Below, piece by piece: positions 47,259 to 60,543 of a stretch of 64,000 nucleotides of DNA. The position numbers were made by a program, and so were the translations under genes. The notes beneath the pieces were generated by a model that was not told where the DNA came from, ran no database searches, and saw nothing but the letters and a program-made list of their open reading frames with translations. Numbering within the stretch: position 1 is the first letter of the stretch; each line of letters begins with the position of its first letter. Source of the stretch: Pyronema omphalodes (lineage: Eukaryota > Ascomycota > Pezizomycetes > Pezizales > Pyronemataceae); the NCBI GenBank assembly GCA_024516155.1, contig JAJJXM010000003.1:1426001-1490000 (forward strand). The letters run 5' to 3'.

Positions 47259-50200
47259 TTTGGATATAATTTGATGGTGGTTGAGATGTGGTGATGGGGA
47301 GTAGTAGTAGTAAAGGAGAGCTTCGTTCGTCGGTGGAGGCAGAGCAGGGCAACGAGCGGGTCCACTAGCTGAAAAGCGGGGAACCTCCCGAATAATGAAT
47401 CACGCGGCGGTGTCCATGGCAACGGCCGAATACCGCCAACTCTCTGACATGTGGTTAGCTCATTGGTGACAGCGGCTCATGCCGAGTCACGTGCCAAGAT
47501 GATAAGGCGGCCGGAAAAACAGGGTTAGGTGTTTTCTCGCCGATCGCCGAAATGTTGGGAGCTCTAAAATGTAGTCGGACTAGGCTTACCGGTATTCACA
47601 TTCCAAATTACATGTATGTTGTACTGTCTACAAAATATACATGCACACTGCAATTTCAACTGATAAGAACATTGGATGGTGACTGCTCTTTCGCTTCGAT
47701 GATTAATGATTTAGAGTTAAAATACGTTTGACGTTGGTATTGCAATTTAGCATTGTGAGCTCGTATTGGACAATCTCTGTATTAACTGCGTGCTGACAAG
47801 CATGAGATGGTAAGGTATAGTCATCTAATATGGGGAAGGTTAATATGATTACGTTGATCTGGAATGGAATTTGTTGGGATAGATAGCAGGTTCTCTACAC
47901 CGGAGCAAACACAAGCAAACGGAGGAAGAAGAATTCAACGCAATTCCACTCAACGATGAACCTACGACATAATTTCATGTTCGCTCCACAGTTTTTCAGA
48001 GGCTGTGTAGGTTATATGGCATATTTTATATTGTATTGCATTTCGCACATACATGTAGTTACCAAGGAAACCCGATATGGCATCAAGATTGAACTTTAAG
48101 CGCGGTCAGCATACGTTACAAGTCTAGAAGTCGGGTTGTAATATGGTGGCCATAGTCGATGCGAATCATGACCTCTTCCGCATCTCGTGCTTACAAAGGA
48201 AGGCACAGAGCCCTATCAGCCAGAGCTTGAGAAGTAAATTAGAGGTCGGTGGCAGATATTGCCAACACGGGCTTGGTTGGCACAACGCCAGTGTTTTACT
48301 CGAGAGGTACCACAATCCCGCGCACGCCATACAATCCGCACATAACAACAACACAGCCATAACTCTGAGAGCTTCATGATAGCCAATTTTGACCATCAGC
48401 TACTGGAAGGTACTTGGTGCTTTAGAAAAGGGAGTTTGTCTTGGCAGTTGCAGTTGCACACAAGGGTAGTTTAGTTACCAAGATGACATAGCTGAATCAG
48501 CCAGGATGCAAGTTAGGGTTTACCCTTACGCAACACGAGCCGGAACGCCATGTCCGAAAGCCGCAAAGGGGCAAATATTTTCGTCAGATTCCACAGACTA
48601 CGAAATGTTAGTGACAATCACCAAGAAGAAAATTAAAGAAGTTAGAAAGCACACCTCTTCGGTAATACCGGGCAAACGCTGGTGCTGCTTGATCTCGTGG
48701 TGTTCCTTCGTTGCTTCGTGACATGCGCTATTGGGACATGTCTATGAACTCTATTTATCTTCTCCTTCCAGAGTGCATCTTCTGAGAATGCCCTGACGTC
48801 CTGCTATCTTTCTTCGTGTTTTAGTTGAAATGACTGCACCGCAAAGGTTTGGGAAATAACACTGTGACTTTCGGGTCCATAGCCGCTGTCTCCATCAATT
48901 ACTGCGGTTATGGGAACGAATGCCTTCGAATCTTACAGATTTGGATTGATCCCAACCTGTGTAAGAACTTTGGATACAAACTTGGTGTCAGTCAATGAGG
49001 AAGCTAAGCGCTGGTTTTCAACTCCTCTGACAGTCTCGGGCTCGGTGACATCCGCATCACAGGAAATCACTCTGATCAGTATCCTCTTTTTCTTATTCCC
49101 GGATTCCCGGGATTTTTATTGGAATTTTGAAATTTTTAATTATACTGATTTCAAAAGTTTACTATTAGAAACTCCGGCTACAGGTTAAATCGTGTCTCGG
49201 AGAGTATATGCTAAGTCATATATTCAATCAGCGAAGGCTCTTACCAGGATCATGCGGCTGCCTAAGCTGAGGCTTTTTCAGTGTTCTTCTTTGCAAATCC
49301 TCCCGTAAGATATTATATCGCGACGAAAATGCTTGTCAGACCTCGTGATCCTGGTTGTTATTACGTCACTGTCGAATTATGAACATATTCGGCGTCTGCT
49401 GCGCTTGGTGAGAGCAGGTGGAAAAGACAGCAGCGTTTGATATAGAAGAGCCAACTGCGGGGCATTTTGTTATCTTGGGAATATTAACTCTCGTATCGAC
49501 AAGGCCGGATGCTGACTATTCTGGCGATGCTTGTGGTCTAGGAAGGTGTTTAAGTACCCACTGAAAAAACATCACTATTGAATTTTTCCCACTCTCATTC
49601 CAACGCTTGTCTATATCAGAAGTTATAGATCAGGTACGCGGGGTCACTCATGATCCATGTCAACTGCATTTTACTACAGAGAGTGACTAATCATCTTGAG
49701 CACCGGGTATATCTCCGTTCAGTGCAAACTCTGGTAAGTCAGAGACGTTATAAAGAGATATTGATGTCGCTAGAACGGCGCTTACGATAGGTATGTTCAA
49801 CCGGGTAGGCGTCTTAAAATCATGTAAGGTATTGATGGGATACCAGCGCAGTATTCGTCCATTTATTTTCATGGGCGGCTAATCGATTTACTAGAACGCT
49901 TGAACAGGCACCGCCATATTGATCATGTCCTAGAACTAGGGAGATATATTTAGCCGCAGCAGTAAACGCATTCATCTATTCTCATCCTAATTCAAAGCTC
50001 ATAGATTCCATGATGTTCATTTTATCAATGGTGTCCTCATCTTCTGTAAAATGCAACAGCTCCGGGCTCCCATATGGAAAAATGAAATGGTACCGGAAGA
50101 ATCTGCAATCCAAATTTTGCGCGAATGAGATACGTACCGGCCCAAATCTAACATGTCTCTCTACCTTGCCTTCGCGGTTGGCCGTATCTAGGACCTTCCG

Positions 50201-53200
50201 TCTTAGGTTTAACCCTAGAATCGCGTAACATCCAAAATTATGATTCACGTCTTCATGGTGCTTGAGACCCTGTGATAAACACAAAATACATACTATCATA
50301 GGAGGTTATTTAGCGATATTTCCACGCATATTTCGGCTCGAAGCGTTTCCGACCGCCCTTCTCCCCACCACAAGACAGTTTACCCCAACTGACATGAGTA
50401 TACCGCGCATGACGATACGTTTAGAGAGTGTCAGTGTAGGTTGTTCCTAGTGCTAATATATTCCAAGGCATCAGCAGGACTAATGGTGCCTTAAGAACGG
50501 TACCCATGGCGAGTGATATCACAGAACGAAGAACGAAGACAGACTGCATGGAAAGGCACGCCAATCATTAGAACTAGTAGTAGGTATGCAATGCTTCTGA
50601 ATTTCATTGCTCTTTCTCTTAGTGGGTAATTGTCATGTTAAAGCGTTCGTATACATAGTATGGTGTATACGCACGTGAATACGAGCGAGCTGCGATGATG
50701 CAATTTGGCACGCGTTTGCCGTATTTCCGGTATCCACTTCGCTTACTCAATTCTCATGGCCTATATGATTAACGCTAAAAATAACCCTGTTTGAAACACT
50801 CCAGAAGTACTACATATATGTGCATGATGCGGGGGATCGGCGCGACGAATACCCCACCTCAAAAACGAAACCTCGTAAACTCGTAAACTCGTAAATGCAT
50901 GCAGAGCGTAATATGAATTCAACCGAGTCATGTGAATTCTTGTCTGAAGATGTCGTCCGTTATTTGTATGTATAGCCATATGAGTCGCCTTGAGATATAT
51001 CAGCGGCAGTGGCGAAGCTTGATACCACAGGGTTGTCCTAAACCAATACCAGAAGTACATTACCATGCAACCATAGCACATCTTCAAACCACCTGCCATA
51101 CCCAGAAGCTGGCATGTACAATGTTTATGTAGTGATATCCTCGCTCGGTAGGCATCCGTGGGGTTGTAAAGACACAAATCCAAGGACATCTACATATGTG
51201 GTTTACCGACGTTTGTTTAAAGCTACTGGTTATAGATTAGGATATTATCAGTACAGAAAAGATGGTTTGTTTATCATGCAGTCGTCAACAAAATTTTCTG
51301 AGTGCTACGCTCTCTGCTGCAGCAAAAATTGAGAAAATGTTGTCTCACCATATGTAATGCAATCCTGGGATTCTTCGCGACTTCGACCGGTCTTCAGTCA
51401 AAAACTTCACAGGTTATACATCTACGGGGGAATTTGCTTACAAGGTCCCAGTTGAGAAGGATAATGTTTGCACAAAGCATAATAGCTACCGCCCTGACGA
51501 TCCTTGTATGGTAAGTAGAGGGTTTTCCTATTTCAAAATATCGTTAAGCAACGTGAGGACTTTGTATGGTAATCTTATACAAAACAACAGCGGAAAGTGC
51601 TCCTTCGCTGTTCAGGAGAATGTACAGGCTGAGGAGTGTACACTCTGCCCACCAGAGCTGAACATCTCAAGCGATCACTCGCGCCATGTCTTTATGTATG
51701 TATATAAGGATATTACCTGTATAAGGTACAACCCCCTGTAGATTCCGATGTACCCTTATAGACAGAGTGTCTTGTATTATATGCACCAAACACGACGAAA
51801 GCGCCTTTGCTCTTGTGCCCGCCAGCCCCTTCCCCCCCTGCTGTCATTATGGCTGTGGCTTCCGCGATCAACAAGTTGCGTCTCGTATTCCGGATTCAAA
51901 AAACCTGACTGATGCACCATACCTGATCTGAAACGAAAACACCTGAAAAATAGCAGCGGTTTCTCAAACCGGAAATTCATCAATACCTCAGGGACAAATT
52001 AAAGCCTATTATATATTATAAAAAGACACTCCAGCTAAGAAAAACACGAGTTCACGGCCACATATTCATCTGGGATATTCAGGACAAGATATCTTTTTAC
52101 TGCACACTGCATCAGCACAGAAATTGTATAATTCAGAATTCATGCTTGAATATTAATGGGGGGAATTGTAAAACAATGCTATAATTGCTGCCACACACTT
52201 TAAATCAATCATCGCCGATGCCACTTGGTTCAAAATCCTACGCTGAATCTTCCGTTCTTATGTATCTAACCTATCACAAACTTGTTTTATCTTCAGGTAA
52301 GTCTGCTGATTAAAGATATACACTCCTTTAAACCAATTATTCATGGTTTTAAACGTGTAATGACTTTTGGAATTGAGTTATTCCGCCCCCAGGCCAGTCA
52401 TATGCAGAGCGTATCTTTATGTATGCCTGTCATAGTCCTATTTCTTATCAAATACCAGTCAAGATGGAGGCCTGTCTTATAGTATATTTGAGTTTCAGGG
52501 TGCACTCTGTCAAATGTGAAGAGCGGACTTGCCACATCATACCGGTGTTATCAGAAGAATCGCAAGTGATATTCAGTTATTGCTGCAAAATCAGTATTGA
52601 ATATTCGATCACTGCAGTAAGAAACCAAAAAAGCTCTTTTTTTAGTTACAGCTGTACCGACGAAGTCGTCCAGAAACCCAATGATTTTAGGTGGTGAGAG
52701 ATGAAAGGGAAGGATAAGCATAGGAGTATGTATTAAAACCGTGATACCGAAGTCGCCAGTAGACAAGGTAAGGTCCCGATTCCATGAGACATGTGGGACA
52801 TGTATTCACCACTAGAAAACACCGCGTTTTAGTTTGTAGGCAGCTGTAAACAGCTGGATGCCCCGTTAGCTTGTCGGTTTCTAGGTTGGGTTAGCTATGC
52901 TCAAGGCGAATTACGGAATAATGTTAGCATGGATAGTTTGAGATCCAATCATGGTGCCCGACTCTGGACAGTGCTTCCATGCTGAATCTGATGATGAATA
53001 ACATCAACTCTGCATGAATAAAAATTTTTCAAACCACATCCAGAAACAGCCGCTCTATTCAACTTTATGGCAGCGTCAAATGCTGGTCATTTACTGTCTA
53101 TGTGCGGGACGCGGCGTCATTTTATTTCTGCAAAGTGGGCCACAGAAGATAATAAAATAAAAAACAGTTGATATTGGAGAGTAAATATTGCGGGGTTTCC

Positions 53201-53695
53201 GGTATTTCGGAGTTTCCGCAACCCTGGTCTGGACAGTGCCTGACCAGAATTGTTGCTCAGCCTCAATATCACTGTAGTTCGTGGGCGCCATGGATTGGGC
53301 ACAGCCCATGTGATCCGGACATGATCATAGCAATGCAGTAATCATAACTCCATGGATTTCCTCACAGAACGACGGTGATTTTGATGTCCCTCTAGCAGCT
53401 CATATCGACCATAATTATCGCCTGGCATATTTGCAGTGGCACGGAAACCAAGGTTGGGCACACCGGCACAACAGAGCGCCTGACTTGCCGTTATACTCAT
53501 ATGTGTGTTGTCAACCTCAACGACACATATATATCAGCTCCTCACGATTGAGCCCCAGCGATATTGTACCAGTATTCGAGTACTCTTATCCTACCTTCGA
53601 CGACACGACGACAGAAGACTTCTGATTTTTTTGTTCTGAAATTTTAACTCTCTCCGGCGATTACTTCCAACAGCAAACGTTGATCATATGCTACT
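47259..53695. other. 6.4-kb gene-poor region
   Basis: I find no supported gene. Frames are short and lack motifs. A minus-strand stretch at about 49982-50275, following a plausible acceptor (TTTATCACAG), looks somewhat like an exon (HHEDVNHNFGCYAILGL), but I cannot assign it or find its partners. The right end carries the promoter and leader of NLR copy B. Confidence 0.5.
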
Positions 53696-56600
53696 ATGGC
53701 CGAGGTAGCGGCTGGATTGGCTCTCGCCGTACCCGGTGTTCTTGATGTCCTGATCAGGACGTGCTTGGAAGGATATCGCTTCATCGGCAGAGCTCGTAGC
53801 GTCGACAAAGATTTCGAAGGCCATCAATACCAGTTCACCATCGAGCAGCAGAGATTGAAAGATCTTACCACTACTATCGCCCGTAAAATTCAGGAGTCAT
53901 CTCTCACGACTAATGATGTGAGATTTCGTCTGATCTCTAGTACTCTCATCAGGATCACAAAGCAGTTTTTGGACTTCAAACAGCTTGAACTTGTGTATGG
54001 CGTTAAGGTTTCGTCCGACGAGAATTCAGCAGAGAAGCCGAGCAAACGATCTTCCATTCGCAAGGTCTTCGGCATGGGGAAATCCCGGAAAGATACCAAG
54101 AACGAGACGGAAGCCTTCGAAGCCGTGTTAAACCTCGACGATCTACATTTAGACAAAAATCTTGAGTTAGCAACACTGAAAACTCTCGAAAAACCTCTCA
54201 GGAGCGTTATCGACAGATCCTCGAGACTACAATGGGCTTGTTTGGATTTCGAAAAGACTAAAACTCTCATTGCTAAACTGGAAAAATATAACGACAACAT
54301 TGAGCACCTGGTGAATGGGCTCAGTAACGGTATGTTTTTTTTGTTGAACCTAAGACGGCTCTTTTTTTATTTTTATTTTTTTTTATTTAGTAAATGGCAT
54401 CTCATGAATACATAGAGCATGGACATGGAATGACAACAGTTGTTGCTGTGTCCGCGAATGATAAACACCACTTCATGGTTCCCTTTCCCAGAAACGAGAA
54501 TTTCATCGGCCAATCACACATTGCAATGTGGATTGAGGATGATCGACAAAAGCGGATTGCAAATGGAAAGCCAGAACATCCTGGCCATCTTCGACTTGCA
54601 CTTTGTGGCCTCGGAGGAATAGGGTATGTATTCGTTCTTGAAAGTTAGCATTACGTTGGAATTCGGCAACTAATTCCATGATCAGAAAAACACAGGATGT
54701 CCTTAGCTTCATCTACCAATACGAAAACAAGCGATCGGTATTTTGGATTCATGCTGGGAGTATCACACAATTCGAAGCCGATTGCCAAAAGCTGGCATCG
54801 GTTGCCAAGATCCCTGGACACGACGACACCGAGCAACATTCCGGATCGATTGTGAAACAATGGCTCGAAAGTCCTGAGAGTGGAGAATGGATCCTAGTTC
54901 TCGACAATGCCGACAACATGCTGGACTTCTATCCGACTGCGCTAGAGAGCACTGCATCCGACGAAAGCAACACTGTTTCTGCTGCACATGACGGAATTGC
55001 AAAATTCATTCCTCGAGGCTCCAAAGGAACAATAATTGTTACTACCAGGGACCTAGAGGTTGCACGGAACATAGCAAGTCGGAATGTTATAATCAAGCAG
55101 GAAATGACCCCTGAACAAGCAATGGAGCTTTTCGACCATCACTATCCGAACGCGGAAGAAGCAGCTGACGATTCACGAACTTCTTTACAGCGCCTCCTTG
55201 AAGTGTTACAATACCTCCCTCTTACAATCGTACAAGCAGCGGTTTACTTGGACTTGAATCGCACATTTAGCATATCGGAGTATATCAAGATTTTTGAAAG
55301 CAAAAAGGAGTCCACAAAGCTCAGGCGCCTATTATCAAAGCCGCACGACAACATTTGGAGAGATAATGGTGGGCATGCGGAAACAATCTTGACCACCTTC
55401 TCTATCAGCTTTCGCCAGATTCAGGAGCAGTCAAAGCTCGCCGACTCGTTTCTCAGATTTATGGCCTGCATTAACCGGAAGGCGATCCCCCTGGATCTTC
55501 TCATTAAAATTCACTCGGATGGCATTAAGGATAAACAGGTCATTTCCGAAGCACTCGATAGGCTAGTCAACTTCTCCATTCTTCAGCGTGTCAACATCGA
55601 TTTCGGATCCGGCAAGGCATACGAAATCCATTCACTCGTTCATCTCGTCCTGCAAACCTACCTAGATTCTGGCGAGATGGATACGGCTTTGAACGAGGCG
55701 TCTATTATTCTAGCCGAAATATCACCCGATTCAGGATACGAAAATTGGGCCGAGTGGCGAGTTTGCCTCCCTCATGTCATGACATTACTTGAGAATTTGA
55801 AAGAAGACTCGGAGGCGAGCGCAGATTTGTGCATGAAGGTTGCCTTGTATCTTGCCGAAGCTCTTAGGAGGTTCCCAGAATCTCTCGAACTCTATGAACG
55901 GGCAAGAACGCTATATGCGGATTCGTTCGGCGAAGAAAGTGATGACACTCTACGCGCTCTGTATGCTTTAGGAAACATATTCTTAGCCGTTGGGCTTTGG
56001 AAAGAAGCCCAGGAGACCCTCGAGAAGGTTCTTGGAGTGTGGAGATGCACGCTTGGATATGAACACCAAGATACTTTGGAATGCATGTCAAGTCTTGCGA
56101 TCGCGTATTTCGAACTGGGTGGGCGTTTGAAGGAGGTGCAGGAGCTGATGGAGAAGATTCTCGAAGTCAGGAGATGTACGCTTGGAGAGGAACACCCTGA
56201 GACTCTAGTAATGATGTGTAATCTTGCAGTTATATATACAGATCTGGGTGGAAGGTTGCAGGAGGTGCAGGAGCTTCAGGAGAAGGTTCTAGAAGTGAGG
56301 AGGCGTACGCTTGGTGAGGAGGACCCAAAAACTTTGGGAAGTATGGAAGGTCTTGCGGTCACCTATTCTAATTTAGGTGGAAGGTTAAGGGATGCGCAGA
56401 AGCTTAAGGAGAAGGTTGTTGAAGTTAGGCGACGCACGCTTGGAGAAGAACACCCAGATACGTTACACAGCATGGCAGGTCTTGCGGTCATATATGGAGA
56501 TCTGGGGGGAAGGTTGCAGGATGTGCAAGAGCTTCAGGAGAAGGTTCTCGAAGTGCAGAGGCGCACACTTGGAGAGGACCACCAAGATGTTTTGAAGAGT

Positions 56601-56954
56601 ATGCAACGCCTTGCGGTCACATATGATAAACTGGGGGGAAGGTTGGAGGAGGTGAAGGAGCTGCAAGAGAAGGTTCTCGAAGCGAGGAGGCGGACGCTAG
56701 GAGAGGAGTATCCAGATACGTTGAGAAGCATGCAATATCTCGCAATCACATATAAAAAACTGGGTGGCAGGTTGAGGGAGGTGCAAGAGCTTCAAGAGAA
56801 GGTTCTTGAAGTGAGGAGGCGCACGCTAGGAGAGGAGCATGCGGATACTTTGAGAAGTATGCAAGATCTTGCAGAGACATATCAAGAACTAGACGGTAGT
56901 CAGAAAGATGGGGAGGGGCTTGAAGAGGAGGTTCCTCCCGCAAGGTGTGGTTGA
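53696..56954 (+). CDS. NLR-type STAND protein (HeLo-like/NB-ARC/TPR), intact copy B
   Basis: Exons 53696-54329, 54416-54623 and 54686-56954 give 1036 aa. Residues 1-211 are an all-helical domain resembling HeLo, the pore-forming cell-death domain of HET-S-type fungal proteins. NB-ARC follows: VPFPRNENFIG linker, P-loop GLGGIGKT (about 276-283, split by intron 2), WILVLDNADN (about 350), GTIIVTTRD, YLPLTIVQAAVYL, and YEIHSLVHLV in place of MHD. From about residue 676 are eight TPR units of the kinesin-light-chain type; the last five or six are near-perfect 129-bp repeats. The inferred role is a non-self receptor where TPR ligand binding drives ATP-dependent oligomerisation and HeLo-mediated death. 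If intron 1 is retained the product stops after 239 residues, a HeLo-only protein. The HeLo call is by pattern and less sure than NB-ARC/TPR. Confidence 0.87.
55990..56900 (+). repeat. TPR-coding 129-bp tandem repeat, copy B
   Basis: Equivalent sites (the ACGCTTGG of RRTLGE) fall at 56307, 56436, 56565 and 56694, a period of exactly 129 bp (43 codons). About seven units lie here; earlier ones are more diverged, later ones nearly identical. Such arrays change length by unequal crossing-over. Confidence 0.88.
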
Positions 56955-58341
56955 TGTATGAGACTTGTGAAGATATATCGGAGAAGGTTTTGGCGGACTA
57001 TGAAACTTAAATTTCACGAATGTAGTATTTGATGAGAGAATATGGGCGGAGAAATTATCTAGCACTGGACTTTGAATTGTACCCGCAATCTTCGAGGGTG
57101 CTTACCGTATTCTGGTGAAGTCGGTGACGATTGGTGAATCCGGACATGTGAAATTCCACTATCGACACCATTACCTTGTTTAGTTTGTCTACCATTCGCC
57201 TTTCCGAAAATACCCAGAATTATCTCTTGACTTAAATCCAACTTGTCAATTTCGGACGTTTTATGTCCGCTTGATAAATGTCAGAAAACGTGGCCTGTTC
57301 GTTTTTCACTTTAAGATGTTTACCTGTTGTGCACCAAACAATATGGTCCTATCGCGGTGTTCCACTCCACTAACCTTATATGGCTGTCTGGAATAAATAA
57401 AATTCTGTCACCTGTGTCAACTGAAAGCTCTTTTTGTAGAGCCTTACGAATTGGTTTGTGGTGTGATTAAGCCCTGTGGCATGAATTAGATCGTATTGGT
57501 CATTTGTTGTGCATATTAGGATTATATGACGCCGAGAAATCCGTCGTGAGTTATAAACGACTATGCAATACTGTCATGTAAACTAGACCGCGTTGCGACA
57601 CATACACCAGGCTATCGTGATGTCTACCACACCCTGCACCAGATAGAGTGGAAAACTGACGGTGCAAGTGATATTGAAGATTACACGAGATCTCGGGGAC
57701 ATATATACATGGAGGTAAATTTGATTTTTTTTCTTGACCCTTAATGATAAACCGTTGGAGGCCTCTAAGATCCATGCGGGAAACGAAAAGTCCTGATATT
57801 CTTTCCTCATAATCAAAACCACCTAATGAGGCACCCCATTCTCCTTCTCCACTTACGACCCCAAAAGTGAGTAAACAAACACACAACAAGGAAAGATAAC
57901 AAAAGTAAAGGAAGCTAAGTGATTTCAAAGAACAACCGCAAAAACGTAAAGAGAAGAAGAAAAAAGGCACCTATTTCCGTGCTCCTGGCCCGCTCACTCG
58001 TGCCTACACAAAAAGCCTGTCTATCTCCGTCGCAGACACAAAATCCAAGATCGTTTTGGCAAGTGGATCGTTTTGAAGCAAATCCACCACTCTGAGGCAC
58101 TCCCTTAATTGTCTCTTCCTGTTAGTAATTTCTTGTACCTATTGCTTGAACGTTGGAAACTCTCTCTTCACGATGGAGGCAAAACAATATGAAGATGTGC
58201 GAGGAAGGAGCTCATCGAGTGATAATCAATGCTTGAGTGCATGCAAACCGTCAGGCGTGTTTAGGTTGGAATAAGAAAGAAAAGAACCAAGCCCACAGTC
58301 CAGAATTAAATTCCTTACTGGTATTGCCTGAATTTGAACCT

Positions 58342-58360
58342 CCCCCCCCCCCCCCCCCCC
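58342..58360. repeat. Poly-C tract (19 C)
   Basis: Uninterrupted cytosine run; on the minus strand it reads as poly-Gly. Confidence 0.95.
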
Positions 58361-59931
58361 AAGTCCATGAAAATGAATAATCAATGAAGGGGGTAGACTA
58401 TTACCAGCCAAAAAAAAAGGATGGCCTCTAGCTTGTATTCACATTCCTGGGTATGTCAACACCATCCTCGTACCACATCTTCAAACACCTCATCCGAATA
58501 TTGAGCTACTAACATAAATATTAGTTGAAGATGTCTAAACAGTTTCCGAAATCCCAGTACTACATCTATACATCAATGTCTATATAATAATAGAAATGCC
58601 TTACTATCAATTTTCTGTAATCGCCTAACGTCTTCTAGAAAGAAGTCGGAATAGGTCAAATAAAATTTTCTGTTTATTCCTACCACCAATCATGACCATA
58701 ATTCAAATACCATCTTCATCGCAATATATATTCCGCTCGTTAAAGGTACATATTCATCTCACCAGAAACTACCGGCCAATCCCCCAAACTCAATGCACCC
58801 TGCACACCGACTCATAAATCCGTATCGTATATCGCAACTTACTGATATCCCTGCGTCGATAACGTTAGTAGCGCCCAAAACCCTAACCGCGGATATGCAG
58901 GTAGGATCAGATTGCATCAATGCACGATTTTTATATGTACAGGTGTGTGTGTTAATTAGAGAGAGGCGACCGGGTAAGGCAGTGGTTCAAGCTCCATAAC
59001 CGGGCGAGGATTAAGTTCTGACTGGGGCAAGCGGTTCCTAGACTTATCAGCATTGCTAGACTCTATGCTGATGTATTAATATTGACAGGGTCCCGGGTTC
59101 TATGCCGTGTTGTAATCCGAGTCGCGGTAAACAAATACGAAGGCATAGAACATGGCTTTAATTTATCTGGATCTCGCTATTGTTGGAATAATACTTCACT
59201 GCCGATGTAGTGTTGATAAGTTTTGAGATTCTGTAGGTACTAGGACTTAATGTTAAATTTTTGTCTTTACTTTTTATGCTAAAAATTGTGTACCACTATC
59301 CGTGTCATGTATCAAGCCTGCTGCTGTAAACACACGGCGGTGAACTGCAGCTCTTTGATACCCTCTTATTTCTGTTATTTGTTCGTCTGAATACCACTTT
59401 GAGTTAACTTCAAATAGTGTCCTTTCAATAAATTTCCCTTCGAATCACCGAACTCTCATTTCCCACTTACAAATGCCATTCCAATTAACCGGTAACCATA
59501 GATACCTATTTTTTTCTATTTCCATGTTGACGGTTCGCCACTTCGGTAATTTTTCGGCTTCTGACATTCCCAAAAGCCATGTGTTACCAGGGGTATATTC
59601 CATGCACCCAGACTCGAGTAGCAAAAATTGTCTCTTGTGTACGACACCGCCAGAGAACTATCGATTAATTGAGCAGCCTGCCATTAGTCTTAGCTTTTCT
59701 GCCAATTCAATCCTAGACTTCATAAACTCGATATATGTGTAATCAATCATGCTATGCATTACTGCGGCTCAAATATACGTTGGTGGGTACGCGTATAATG
59801 ATATATCCCGCGGCTATAGGATGGTATATGTATATGCCTTATGCCATATATTCCAGTGCCAAGCCATTGGCGAGCTAGCACCACATTGGCACGAGCAGAG
59901 GTCTTTAATTTCCAGTGCTTTCTTCAGATCG

Positions 59932-59981
59932 TACTCGTGCCTAAAGATGGTGGCGCTAGCCACCATCTTTAGGCACGAGTA
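59932..59981. repeat. Perfect inverted repeat, 23-bp arms, 4-nt loop
   Basis: The left arm starts TACTCGTGCC and ends GGTGGC; a GCTA loop follows; the right arm is its exact reverse complement, ending GGCACGAGTA. No mismatches. It could fold as a hairpin in RNA or extrude as a cruciform. It lies in a gene-poor stretch. Confidence 0.95.
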
Positions 59982-60543
59982 GGTATGCAGAAATAGTATT
60001 ATGAATTACGATGTGAGGGGATTTTCTGTGGTTCGGCACTTGTTGCAGTTGGTTGTGACACGTTATACATGCTTCAAGAGCTAACGGTTATCGCCCAGCT
60101 ACGCTAGGTGAAGGGTTTGGTTACACGGATACCTTAAGGTGCTTATTTGGTGTTACATCTGTGGGTATCCGCTGTTACGATCTACCAAAGTCTATGCTTA
60201 CTTAGGTTCGGTAGATAAGGTAGTTCTAGATTTTCTATAGACTAGTATATTCTGTATGTGCACGAAAAAGTGAAGTTGCTGGTTTTGTGTTACGATATAA
60301 TGAAGCACTACTGACAAATTTTCAAATCTTATTTCCATTTCAGCAGAATTCCAATCGAGGCGTGGAAACCTTGATGGATTTTGCGGAAAAATGGTTATTC
60401 TTTAGACGTCTTCAATTCCACTACCTAATTTTGTTACAAAAACTTTAAAAAATTCCAGAAGGTATATGACAAAACTAAATAGAACCAATCCGTAAATTCA
60501 TAATCCATCATAACCGCATCATACCACATCTTAACCCCGCGCC

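Larger units (their letters stand above)
56955..60543. other. 3.6-kb gene-poor region
   Basis: No supported gene. It holds a 19-C tract (58342-58360) and a 23-bp-arm inverted repeat at 59932-59981. Short frames only. Confidence 0.55.

Noticed and set aside
49982..50299. Minus-strand 105-aa frame with somewhat protein-like composition
   Set aside because: No family match, no flanking exon with consistent phase; too weak to call as a gene.
53696..54415. HeLo-like domain as a separate 239-aa gene from the NB-ARC/TPR part
   Set aside because: An in-frame intron (54330-54415, GTATGT to ACATAG) joins the two parts, and the same join works in the paralog. Kept only as a possible retained-intron isoform.
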